Below, piece by piece: positions 1 through 6,830 of a stretch of 43,295 nucleotides of DNA. The notes under the pieces are model-generated. The model did not search any database. It worked only from the letters and a program-made list of their open reading frames with translations, and had not been told where the DNA came from. Positions within the stretch are counted from its first letter, which is position 1. Every line of letters starts with the position of its first letter. The translations under genes and the position numbers were made by a program. The stretch is from the NCBI GenBank assembly GCA_910580075.1, contig CAJTVR010000019.1, positions 1 to 43,295 of the forward strand. The letters run 5' to 3'. The DNA is from an uncultured Eubacterium sp. Lineage in GTDB: Bacteria > Bacillota > Clostridia > Lachnospirales > Lachnospiraceae.

Positions 1-260
1 GCCCGCAGCAAATAAACCCTCATCATCCGGTATCCTGGATTTCCAGAGTATTCATAGAATATTTTGAGAATCTTATCTTTTAACTGTTCTTTCTGCTCCC
101 TATATCCTGCTTTTCTGTTCTTTCTGTAATTATAATAGGCATTGGGGCAGATACCCATCCGGCGCAAAAGCCAGCGGACACCGAATGTCATCTTATGCCG
201 GTCAATAAACTGGTACTGGTCTAATCGATTTCCTTTGCTAAGAATGCGGCTGCTTTTTTT
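1..260 (-). CDS. IS3-family transposase OrfB, N-terminal part (runs off the window)
   Basis: On the minus strand the frame reads DQYQFIDRHKMTFGVRWLL and then PNAYYNYRKNRKAGYREQK, which is the HTH_21-like N-terminus of IS3-family OrfB (IS150-like group). The DDE integrase core lies beyond the left edge. OrfB of this family is normally made as an OrfAB fusion by -1 frameshifting. A run of seven A on the minus strand (254-260) in the context TTA AAA AAA GCA sits where the orfA frame could slip into this one, so I extended the frame to that site. No ATG with a ribosome binding site is needed under that model. The part seen has no stop. Whether the element is active depends on the missing part and on the broken orfA. 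Confidence 0.75.
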
Positions 261-511
261 AAGAATGCAATTTCCTTTTTCTTTTCCTCCAGTTCCTTGC
301 GCAGTCTGCGGTTTTCCTCATAAAGATTTTTCGTATCGTTTAAGTCTGGGTCTGTTTCGCATTCTTCCCGGAAAGCCCGTACCCATTTACGAACCGTCCC
401 ATCACCTGGCTGGTATTCTTCATTTAGACTTTTTATCGTGCGTCCTTGTTCTAAATATAGCTGTATGATTTTCTTTTTGAATTCTGGTTAATAGACCTTT
501 GTCTTTGGCAT
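221..511 (-). pseudogene. IS3-family transposase OrfA with an early nonsense codon
   Basis: Reading from ATG 511 on the minus strand gives MPKTKVY, a TAA at 488-490, and then an open frame PEFKKKIIQLYLEQGRTI to the TAG at 221-223. The body is a typical OrfA: a helix-turn-helix with NEEYQPGDGTVRKWVRAF, then a charged leucine-zipper-like segment rich in ENRRLRKELEEKKKE, ending FLKKAAAFLAKEID. OrfA binds the element ends and supplies the N-terminus of OrfAB. A good ribosome binding site (GGAAGGTG) lies just upstream of the ATG. The stop at codon 8 is one base from a Ser codon (TCA), so a point mutation is the simplest reading. Internal restart cannot be excluded. Confidence 0.8.
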
Positions 512-629
512 GTGTAACACCTTCCTTTACATTTTTTCTGATAATGCTGGTTCGCGGAGTTATAATTTTAAACCACATGGAGAATGTTGTTTTTCATGTA
601 TAGAAGAAAACGAAAACTGGAGGGAAAAG

Positions 630-866
630 ATGTCAGGATATTTAATTAAAGATACAACAAAAGAACAGCGGGAACAGATTGTGTCAGATTCGCTTGGAAA
701 CATTTCAGCGTCCTGTGACGGATGTATGCCGGGGCTGGCGGAGATGTGCCAGGAATATATTGACGGGAAGAAGGAAATCCGGGAAATCAACAGGATGTTC
801 CAGGCACGGTATGTGTCAGGGGAAGACGGGCCGGGGTATGGGAAAGGAGGCTGTGGGTTCTGTTAA
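630..866 (+). CDS. small conserved Cys/Gly-rich protein, function unknown
   Basis: This is a 78-residue protein starting MSGYLIKDTTKEQREQIV and ending GPGYGKGGCGFC. I chose ATG 630 because a clear AGGG ribosome binding site lies 5-8 bases upstream; the longer open frame from 510 runs into the IS3 end and is unlikely to be translated. Proteins with this N-terminus (YLIKDTTKEER-like) and a CDGC motif are common in Lachnospiraceae. As I recall they are often mis-annotated as a PurH-related biosynthesis protein, although nothing here resembles the PurH enzyme. Five Cys occur, two in CDGC, one in EMCQEY and two in GGCGFC, so metal binding or redox activity is possible but unproven. No signal peptide or membrane segment is seen. 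It sits between two insertion sequences, with its promoter region abutting the IS3 element. Confidence 0.65.
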   Translation: MSGYLIKDTTKEQREQIVSDSLGNISASCDGCMPGLAEMCQEYIDGKKEIREINRMFQARYVSGEDGPGYGKGGCGFC

Positions 867-1027
867 AGAAAAGTGTGTAAAATCATGACTGCAAAGCAGC
901 ATCTTTTGGGATGCTGTTTTTTGCGCAGACAGTTCAGTACAGGAATGAAGTGAAAATGAATCTGTCAGTTTTGGTGTTTTATGGTGCCAGAGAGCATAAT
1001 GCAACAGATAAATGAAAAAGTCTTTTA

Positions 1028-1686
1028 ATCCCCCATCTGAGATGGGGGGGGGAACAGGCAAAGCCGTAGCGGTGCGTAGAGTATAAAAACTCCTATGCTA
1101 TAATGATATTGGTTTGGCAGGCCATATCAAAAGCACAGGAGGTATCCAAAATGGATAATCAAAGTATAACACACAAGATGGAATTGCACCTATCATATTG
1201 TTTTTATACCAAAGTATAGAAGAAAGATAATGTATGGGGAAACCAAAAAAGATCTGGCTGCAGTCATCAGGAAGCTGTGTGAGATGAAACAGGTGGATCT
1301 AATTGATGGGCGGGTATGCAAAGATCATATTCATATGTATGTTGCAATACCGCCGAAGATAAGCGTATCGGAATTCATGTCATATCTGAAAGGGAAGAGT
1401 ACGTTGATGCTTTTTGACAGGCATCCGGAGTACCGAACAAAATGGGGAGACAGGCATTTCTGGGCGCGAGGATACTATGTTTCGACAGTAGGGAATGTAA
1501 ACGAAGAAACGATTTTGAAATATATTCAGGAACAGGAAGAGAACGACAAGCTGGAGGACGGAAGAAAGTAGGAGAGCCTTCTTTAGGAGGCAACCAGTAA
1601 AAAAGGTACTGCGAAATCCCGCCTCTGGCGGAACCAGAGAAATACCCCGGAGGGGTTAAAGTTAGACCCCCATTTGAAATAGGGGT
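1028..1686 (+). mobile_element. IS200/IS605-type element with tnpA only
   Basis: The tnpA pseudogene is flanked by the subterminal hairpins expected of IS200-type elements. The left one (about 1030-1046) has arms CCCCCATC and GATGGGGG. The right one (1666-1686) has arms ACCCCCATT and AATAGGGGT around TGA. A further small hairpin (CCCC/GGGG) lies at 1643-1656. These single-strand hairpins are what the Y1 transposase recognises. There are no inverted repeats or target duplications, as expected for the family, so the outer limits are approximate. No tnpB or guide-RNA-like scaffold is present. Because tnpA is frameshifted, the copy is probably immobile unless helped in trans. Confidence 0.75.
1151..1571 (+). 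pseudogene. IS200-type Y1 transposase TnpA, frameshifted near the N-terminus
   Basis: From ATG 1151 (GGAGG upstream at about 1139) the frame reads MDNQSITHK and then runs out of register. The following frame continues WNCTYHIVFIPKYRRKIMYG and DHIHMYVAIPPKISVSEFM to the stop at 1571. It carries the HUH metal motif (HIHM), PPKISVS, LKGKSTLMLFDRH and the catalytic region HFWARGYYVSTVG with its Tyr. The two frames differ by two bases at an AC dinucleotide run (1170-1175). Restoring one AC gives ITHTRWNCTYHIVF, which fits the family, so a 2-base slippage deletion is the likely lesion. The repaired length would be about 140 residues, normal for TnpA. A product restarting at 1230 would lack the first beta strand. 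Confidence 0.8.
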
Positions 1687-1699
1687 TGCTAATTAGATA

Positions 1700-2140
1700 C
1701 AAAAAGAAAAGTATTTTTAAGGCAGGATGGAAAATACAGAAGGCCGTAAGCAGCTGAAATATGGAAGACGGCGGGGTTTCTGGCCAGTTATGACAACAGA
1801 AAATACCAGACGGGAGAAAAGACGCTGATCCATGAGTTTTTTTCTGGAGCGGATGGAATGCGTAACGGTAAAGATGTTTTGGGTTAAAAATTGCGGGCAA
1901 TAAAAATTTTATAAAATTTGCTTATTATATCTATCAAAGCTCTGTTTCATCCCCTTACCTTATAGGAGGGCATTTTTATACACGTGATAACCGGAACAGG
2001 ACAGCAGCAGGAGAAGCCGGCGGGAATGCAGATATGTGGTTGCAGAGGAAACGAACGCCGGATTCGGAATAAGATTTGATGGATGCCGGGACTGCCCTGT
2101 CTGGAAGGGGCAGTGAATTTTATAAGCAGGGAGGAAAAGC
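1700..2140. other. stretch without a recognisable gene
   Basis: Between the IS200 right end and the recombinase I see only short open frames in all six frames. A 33-codon plus-strand frame from 1730 and a fragment reading KTLIHEFFSGADGMRNGKD at about 1813-1875 might be debris of an older gene, but I recognise no family. An AT-rich stretch at 1890-1940 could carry the recombinase promoter. No convincing -35/-10 pair at good spacing was found. Confidence 0.4.
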
Positions 2141-2143
2141 ATG

Positions 2144-2758
2144 ATGGGCATATATGGTTACATACGGGTATCGTCCACGGATCAGAACGGGGACAGGCAG
2201 ATGGTGGCAATGAGGGAAGCCGGTGTGGCAGAAACGGATATTTATATGGACAGGCAGTCAGGAAAGGATTTCGACCGCCCGCAGTATAAGATAATGATTG
2301 GGAGGCTTGAAAAGGGAGACCTGCTGTATATTTTGAGCATTGACCGCCTGGGGCGCAATTACGAGGAAATACAGAGGCAGTGGCGCATTCTGACAAAGGA
2401 GATCTGCATTGACATTTGCGTGATAGACATGCCGCTGCTGGATACACGGAACGGGAAAGATCTGATGGGGACATTTATTGCAGATCTCGTGCTGCAGATC
2501 TTATCGTTCGTGGCGGAGTCGGAGCGGTCGAACATACGGAAACGGCAGGAACAGGGGATTGCGGCAGCAAAAGCAAGGGGCGTGAGGTTCGGGAGACCCG
2601 AAGCCCGGGTACCGGAAGAATTCCCGAAAATCGTAAGGGATTGGGAGAAAAAAAGGATTTCGATCGACGAGGCGCTGGAAAAGTGCGGGGTGAGCGAATC
2701 CACGTTCTACCGTAAGGTGAGGGAGTACCGGATTTTACAGAAAAATAAACAAAATTAA
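2144..2758 (+). CDS. serine recombinase (resolvase/invertase family)
   Basis: This is a 204-residue small serine recombinase. It begins GIYGYIRVSSTDQNGDRQ, where the first Ser of RVSS is the expected nucleophile (about residue 10). It continues through MDRQSGKDFDRPQY, then LSIDRLGRNYEEI, which carries the conserved catalytic-domain Arg residues, and a long E-helix rich in ESERSNIRKRQEQGI. It ends with GRPEARVPEEF and a C-terminal helix-turn-helix (ISIDEALEKCGVSESTFYRKV). Length and domain order match Tn3-type resolvases and DNA invertases. ATG 2141 and 2144 are tandem; the AGGGAGG at about 2129 allows either. The gene is followed at once by a perfect dyad (2757-2786) and, 116 bases on, by a similar dyad, which may be its recombination or operator sites. 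No transposase is adjacent. Confidence 0.9.
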   Translation: MGIYGYIRVSSTDQNGDRQMVAMREAGVAETDIYMDRQSGKDFDRPQYKIMIGRLEKGDLLYILSIDRLGRNYEEIQRQWRILTKEICIDICVIDMPLLDTRNGKDLMGTFIADLVLQILSFVAESERSNIRKRQEQGIAAAKARGVRFGRPEARVPEEFPKIVRDWEKKRISIDEALEKCGVSESTFYRKVREYRILQKNKQN

Positions 2759-2786
2759 CTGTCAAAAAGTGTACTTTTTGACAGTT
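2757..2786. repeat. perfect dyad after the recombinase gene
   Basis: The arm AACTGTCAAAAAGT is followed by GT and then its exact reverse complement, giving a 14-bp stem overlapping the last two bases of the stop codon. No run of T follows beyond the arm itself, so it is a weak rho-independent terminator at best. Its core (TGTCAAAAAG) recurs in the dyad at 2903-2932. Confidence 0.8.
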
Positions 2787-2902
2787 AAGCAACACAAGAT
2801 TAGTTTAGCATATTGATATGTGTAAGTCTATATTTTTTTCCAAAAGTGAGTGAATTTTCTTTATTCCTGATCTGTAAATGCAAATTGCTTTTGATTATAA
2901 GC

Positions 2903-2932
2903 CTATGTCAAAAAGCACACTTTTTGACATAG
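2903..2932. repeat. second dyad related to the one at 2757
   Basis: Arms CTATGTCAAAAAG and CTTTTTGACATAG flank a CACA loop, 13 of 13 pairs. It shares TGTCAAAAAG and its complement with the dyad at 2757-2786 but differs in the flank and the centre, so the two are related sites and not a copied block. They could be recombinase crossover or regulatory sites, or paired terminators. Confidence 0.75.
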
Positions 2933-3294
2933 TTAGCTAATTCTTCATTGGATTTATTCCTGACAGTGTATATCTCAAAAAATGTTAATAGATATACGGT
3001 AACCTTAAAAACAAAGGAAAAGTCTTGCTGGGGTTTAGAATAGTCTGGAATTGATCAAGGTATAAGAACGTGCTGTATCAGAAAAGGGGTAACACGGCAA
3101 ACCGGGCAAAGTATCTGTGGAAGCCTGTGCGTTGGTGGAACAAAATGTTTAATCTGGCAGACAAAGGCTTTGCATTGCCCTTAACAGAGAGGAGGGAGCA
3201 GCGTGATTTAAATGGATAAAGGTTCAAAGTCAATTATAGGAAAAATCGGGCGTGTTTCTAAAATGCATGGATTCATGAAAGGATGGTTAATACA
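2933..3294. other. stretch without a recognisable gene
   Basis: All six frames carry frequent stops. I see no RNA gene, no IS end and no clear promoter. The purine-rich GAGAGGAGGGAGCAGCG at about 3186 resembles a ribosome binding site but leads only into a short frame, perhaps the remains of a lost gene. Confidence 0.4.
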
Positions 3295-3810
3295 ATGAAA
3301 AAAATATTATCGTTAGTTTTGTGTTTTTGTTTCTTATTTGCAGCACCGCTTTCAATCGCGGCAAAAACTGTTACAGCTTCTAAACATTGTTCGTCACCAA
3401 AAGAAGTTTTTGAATTAAAATCAATTACTGAAGGAAACAATAAAATAAAAGTAAAAAAAGGTGAAGGCGGAAGTGGATTAAGGTTTACAGCACAGGAAGA
3501 TGGCAATTATACTTTTAAGTTTTCGAATTTTAAATGCAAGACAGACAAAGATGCTGGTACATGCTTTTTGTTTGATTTAGTTGAAGAAGACAATCCTGAA
3601 TTTGTGGTGATCAATACAGTTCATCCACTACATATAACTAATTTTGAAAAAGCGAGTGCTTCAGCGAAGATCAAGTTTAAACTTAAGAAAAATCAGACGA
3701 TTTATATTTCTGTTGATCCTTCCGCACAATACATAGAGGATTATGAACTGCCGATGGGAGGGTATTTGTATAAGGCATTTTCCTTTAAACTGAATATTAA
3801 GCGAAGCTGA
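3295..3810 (+). CDS. small secreted protein, function unknown
   Basis: This is a 171-residue protein with a classical signal peptide: MKK, a hydrophobic core LSLVLCFCFLFAAPL, and likely cleavage after SIAAKT or nearby. I preferred ATG 3295 over ATG 3283 because it gives the cleaner signal peptide; AAAGG lies 12 bases upstream. The mature part is Lys-rich and beta-strand-like (FTAQEDGNYTFKFSNFK, IKFKLKKNQTIYISVDPS), resembling the beta-sandwich modules that occur in clostridial surface proteins, with no enzyme motif. It has no LPXTG motif and no membrane anchor. It stands alone before the decayed surface-protein array and may be an accessory or truncated member of it. Codon use is AT-rich like the BspA genes and unlike the IS66 element that follows. 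Confidence 0.65.
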   Translation: MKKILSLVLCFCFLFAAPLSIAAKTVTASKHCSSPKEVFELKSITEGNNKIKVKKGEGGSGLRFTAQEDGNYTFKFSNFKCKTDKDAGTCFLFDLVEEDNPEFVVINTVHPLHITNFEKASASAKIKFKLKKNQTIYISVDPSAQYIEDYELPMGGYLYKAFSFKLNIKRS

Positions 3811-4019
3811 TCAGTACGGGCCAGTGTGTTTTGGTTGAATCGCAATGACTTGATTACGGTGTTTAAAGAATGCAACGTGGTTTCGACGAACGCATAAACA
3901 CGCAATTAAAATTAATAGAATAGTTCAAGAAATTCAAGGGGATTTTCTGCGCTAAAACGAGTAAAAATTTGTTTGTCAACAAATTCAAGCTGTTTTTGAA
4001 ACACGCTGGATATTTACAT

Positions 4020-4189
4020 ATTAAGGTCAATTAGTTAAGAAGAATCAATGTTATATTACGTATAATTGAATATGTATAGCTAGTTTGGTGTTCGTGATAA
4101 AAAACTTTCAAGAATGAACGGGAATTAAAACTAGGCTTATAATGGAATAAAGGATGCTGTAGGTGTTTTCGGAGATAAGTTATAGTAAT
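4020..4189 (+). pseudogene. fragment of a paralogue of the large BspA gene
   Basis: This stretch aligns by eye, base for base, with about 8400-8585 inside the large BspA gene. For example, CGTGATAAAAAACTTTCAAG here matches CGTGATAAAGAACTTTCAAA there, and the following GAATGAAC, GGCTTA and GATAAG words keep the same spacing. The translated frame reads VRDKKLSRMNGN and is then broken by TAA and TAG codons before the IS66 insertion. It is therefore the non-functional remains of a second copy of the start of the helical domain. The homology stops at or near the IS66 left end, and I do not see it resume to the right of the element. Confidence 0.75.
4182..4189. repeat. left target-site duplication of the IS66 element
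   Basis: ATAGTAAT directly precedes the left inverted repeat and is repeated exactly at 6774-6781. Eight bases is the usual duplication length of the IS66 family. Confidence 0.92.
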
Positions 4190-4213
4190 GTAAACGGTAG
4201 ATAGTGCGTACCT
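4190..4213. repeat. IS66 left terminal inverted repeat
   Basis: This 24-bp repeat begins GTAAACGG and matches the reverse complement of 6750-6773 at every position. The next base inwards already differs. Confidence 0.93.
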
Positions 4214-4260
4214 CGACTATAGGAGCAAAGTATGTGACAATAGACTATATTTCTATCATT

Positions 4261-4293
4261 GGTATTAAAAGTTAAGTCTCAACTTTTGATACC
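4261..4293 (+). promoter_or_regulatory. hairpin before IS66 tnpA
   Basis: Arms GGTATTAAAAGTT and AACTTTTGATACC pair at 12 of 13 positions with a 7-base loop. The stem ends seven bases before the GGAGG of tnpA (4301-4305). It could block read-through transcription or translation from outside the element, a known way for insertion sequences to limit impinging expression. Confidence 0.6.
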
Positions 4294-4312
4294 AACATAT
4301 GGAGGTAAGTCT

Positions 4313-4688
4313 ATGAGTTCAGAAACAACCATGGCTGCTGAGCAATGCCGTCTCCGGGAATGGGCTGTACAGATCAGGGACTGCCAGAGCCGCCCGGCTG
4401 GCATGAGCGTTGTCGAATGGTGTGCCTGCCACGGCATTACAAAAGCAAGCTATTATTACCGGCTCCGTCGTGTAAGGCATGCCTTCCTTGAAAACATTCC
4501 TGGGGCTCCGCTGCCGCCGCAGATCGTTCCTGTGGAGCCTGGAACCCTGCAGATGCATGAAAAAGACAGCAGCCACACACAGCCAGGACTGGATATTTCC
4601 ATAAGGGGAGTTTCCATCCACGTAACAGGAACCACATCCATGCCCCCTTTTGGCAGAGGTTCTTAAGGCGGTGCAGCATGTTGAATGA
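4313..4688 (+). pseudogene. tnpA: IS66 TnpA (orf1), frameshifted at the C-terminus
   Basis: From ATG 4313 (GGAGG eight bases upstream) the protein reads MSSETTMAAEQCRLREWA, with GMSVVEWCACHGITKASYYYRLRRV, the helix-turn-helix typical of IS66 orf1. The present frame stops at 4664-4666 after PPFGRGS. In the next frame the expected family ending PLLAEVLKAVQHVE follows and stops at 4686-4688, overlapping the tnpB start. The two frames meet at a run of five C (4643-4647). Removing one C restores the family sequence, so a 1-base slippage insertion is likely. About 117 residues are made now against about 124 when repaired. The DNA-binding part is unaffected, so partial function is possible. Confidence 0.82.
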
Positions 4689-5040
4689 CGCCGCCTGTTT
4701 TAAAGCCGTGTATATCGTCTGCGGCTATACGGACCTGCGCTCCGGCATGGACAGGCTGGCAGCACTGGTGGAGGCGCAGAATGGAAACAAACCATATATC
4801 CCTGATACCCTGTATCTTTTCTGTGGGAAACGAACAGATCGCATAAAAGGGCTTGTATGGGAAGGGGACGGATGGCTCTTGCTGTATAAGAGGCTTTCAG
4901 AAAGCCGGTTCCAATGGCCGCGCAGCCCCCGGGAAGTATGTTCACTGACGCAGCAGCAGTTCCGCTGGCTGATGGAAGGACTGACGATCTCACCGAAAAA
5001 GTCTGTTAGGCCGGTGGAGCCGCCGGAATATACAGGATGA
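4678..5040 (+). CDS. tnpB: IS66 family accessory protein TnpB (orf2)
   Basis: This is an intact 120-residue IS66 orf2 protein. Its hallmarks are GYTDLRSGMDRLAALV near residue 17, then LFCGKRTDRIKGLVWEGDGW and LYKRLSESRFQWPR, and close to the end LTQQQFRWLMEGLTI. The biochemical role of this protein is not well established; it is required with TnpA and TnpC for efficient IS66 transposition. Its start overlaps the ancestral tnpA end (ATG at 4678, tnpA TGA at 4686-4688 in the repaired frame), so it is normally translationally coupled. With tnpA now stopping earlier at 4666, that coupling is altered. It is the only undamaged gene of this element and could support other IS66 copies. Confidence 0.93.
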   Translation: MLNDAACFKAVYIVCGYTDLRSGMDRLAALVEAQNGNKPYIPDTLYLFCGKRTDRIKGLVWEGDGWLLLYKRLSESRFQWPRSPREVCSLTQQQFRWLMEGLTISPKKSVRPVEPPEYTG

Positions 5041-5320
5041 TTTTGTGCAAAACAGAGAAATTTCCAAGCAGTTCTGATGCCTTCCAGGTTTGCGCGTTCC
5101 GGCAGCATACAGCCAGGTATATACGTCTGGGGATTGACTCTTACGGATGGTACATGGACCAGCCGCATTTGGAAACATTGTAAAAAAACTGTCCGGCAAA
5201 AGCCATAGACTAAGCCAGGTACATGGGCATTATGACGGACGCCGGGAACAGCCCGGCCGGCAAATCCTGCGGGATTCTGGTATAATGGAATCACTCAGAC
5301 AGATACCAGGAGGCGGCAGG

Positions 5321-6700
5321 ATGGCTTTAAAGTATACGGAAGAAAAACTGAACAGCTTTGACAAGGAAACCCTGATCCAGCTGTTCCTGCCACAGTAGGA
5401 GCAGTTAGAAAATATTGATCATAACCTCCAGCTGGTCCTGGAACAGATGGCAGACTTAAAAAGACACCGTTTCGGCAGGTCATCGGAAAGGCATGAAACC
5501 GGGGCCGGATTTCCTTTATGGAAACGGACGGAAAGACCGTATTCTTTAATGAATCAGAGGCCGTCTGTGCAGAGGGTTCCGGTGAAGAACCGGAGCCTGT
5601 TCCCCGCCGAAAGCATGGGAAGAAGCCCGGGAAACGAGAAGAGGATCTGGATGGATGGCCTGCCGGTAGCTGTGATCAAGCATTCCCTGACAAATGAGGA
5701 GCTGGAGGCCCTGTTCGGGGAGGATGGCTTTAAGCAGCTTCCGGACGAAGTGTACCGCAGGTATGGTTTTACCCCGGCAAAAGCCGAAGCGGAAGAGCAC
5801 CATGTAAAAGTATATGCCGGGAGGAAGACGGATGAGATCGTCAAAGCACCGCATCCGGAAAGCCTGTTAAGGGGAAGCCTCGTGTCCCCTTCACTGGAAG
5901 CGGCTGTGATGAATGCCAAATATGTTAATGCGGTATCGCTCTACCTCCAGGAACAGGAGTTTGAACGTTACGGCCTGCATATTTCCAGACAGAACATGGC
6001 GAACTGGACAATCCAGTGTGCAGACCGTTATCTTGCAGTCCTATACGATTACCTGCATGAAAAGATGTACGGTTACCATGTGCTGCAGGCAGACGAAACA
6101 TCTGTACTGGACGGGCGTCTTGCCGGGAGTAAAAGCTGCATATGGGTATACCGTACCGGGCGGATGTATACGGACCGGCAGATCGTCCTGTATGAGTACC
6201 AGCGGACACGCAACGCCAGCCATCCCAGGGAATTCCTGAAGGATTTCAGCGGCATATGCGTCACTGGCGGGTATCAGGTTTACCACACGATTGAAAACGA
6301 ACGGGAAGACCTGAGGACCGCCGGATGCTGGTCCCATGCAGGGTGGCGCTTCGATGAAGCGGTAAAGGCCTTGCGGGGCGTAAAGCGAAAGGACAGCCGC
6401 GCATACCTTGCGCTGACCATGATCCAGGCAATATACCGGGAGAAGAAACAGCTGAAGGAACTTTCCCCGTAGGAGAGGCAGAACCGCCGCCAGTTAAGCG
6501 TCAGGCCGCTGGCGGAGGCTTATTTCGCATGGGTGCGAGAAAACCTCTCGAAAGTACCGCAGAAAAGCAAGAGCTGGGAGGGCCTTAACTATTCGCTCAA
6601 CCAAGAGAAATATCTGAAAGTATTTCTGGATGACCTGCTCCCCTGGTCACCGAACCTTCCTGCGAACTGCCGGAAGCCCGGTAAAGATGAAGTGAAATAA
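5321..6700 (+). pseudogene. tnpC: IS66 DDE transposase TnpC, multiply disrupted
   Basis: ATG 5321 has GGAGG upstream. The frame MALKYTEEKLNSF continues to a TAG at 5396-5398 in LPQ*EQL, where CAG is expected. It resumes in the same frame with zinc-finger and linker segments, partly out of register: METDGKTVFFNESEAV is read in another frame from 5518 and the original frame returns at about 5650. The DDE core follows with VLQADETSV (first Asp) and CVTGGYQVYH, where the family has TDGY, so the second catalytic Asp is Gly. A second TAG lies at 6470-6472. The C-terminus then jumps from NQEKYLKVFL to DDLLPWSPNLP, missing the roughly 65 residues (NNxxER region) that hold the catalytic Glu. It cannot be active. 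Confidence 0.9.
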
Positions 6701-6704
6701 GACC

Positions 6705-6746
6705 GGAGCAAATCTGTTTCTATCATACAGGTTTGCTCCAGTTTTG
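6705..6746 (+). terminator. terminator at the end of IS66 tnpC
   Basis: Arms GGAGCAAATCTG (6705-6716) and CAGGTTTGCTCC (6728-6739) pair at 11 of 12 positions, followed by AGTTTTG. It lies four bases after the tnpC stop and inside the right inverted repeat, so it ends element transcription before the host gene. Confidence 0.7.
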
Positions 6747-6749
6747 TAT

Positions 6750-6773
6750 AGGTACGCACTATCTACCGTTTAC
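6750..6773. repeat. IS66 right terminal inverted repeat
   Basis: This is the exact reverse complement of 4190-4213, ending in GTTTAC at the tip. Confidence 0.93.
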
Positions 6774-6781
6774 ATAGTAAT
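6774..6781. repeat. right target-site duplication of the IS66 element
   Basis: ATAGTAAT is identical to 4182-4189. The insertion lies about 50 bp upstream of the large BspA gene and so replaced or displaced its original upstream sequence. Confidence 0.92.
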
Positions 6782-6830
6782 TAAATGTTTTTGATTATTC
6801 ATATGTTCGAAAAAACATAGAGGAGTGAGT

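Larger units (their letters stand above)
4190..6773 (+). mobile_element. IS66-family insertion sequence, complete ends, defective genes
   Basis: The 2584-bp element has 24-bp perfect terminal inverted repeats that start GTAAACGGTAGATAGTGCGT, with the family's typical GTAA tip, and an 8-bp target duplication ATAGTAAT on both sides. It carries the usual three genes: tnpA (orf1), tnpB (orf2) and tnpC (DDE transposase). Only tnpB is intact. tnpA has a 1-base insertion near its end, and tnpC has two nonsense codons, shifted segments, a changed catalytic Asp and a large deletion. The clean ends imply that this already damaged copy was moved in trans or that the genes decayed after insertion. GC content is clearly higher than in the surrounding AT-rich genes. 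Confidence 0.93.

Noticed and set aside
142..468. 108-codon plus-strand open frame at the left edge
   Set aside because: It is antisense to the IS3 orfA/orfB frames, which show clear family sequence.
1028..1686. TnpB-type guided nuclease with omega RNA
   Set aside because: The element encodes only tnpA and is too short for tnpB. The hairpins are explained as transposase recognition structures.
1947..2474. 175-codon minus-strand open frame
   Set aside because: It lies antisense to the clearly recognisable serine recombinase, has no ribosome binding site and no family-like sequence, and has the biased composition expected of a shadow frame.
4085..4189. A real short gene before IS66
   Set aside because: Its translated frame is interrupted by TAA and TAG, and its bases match an internal part of the large BspA gene, so it is a remnant.
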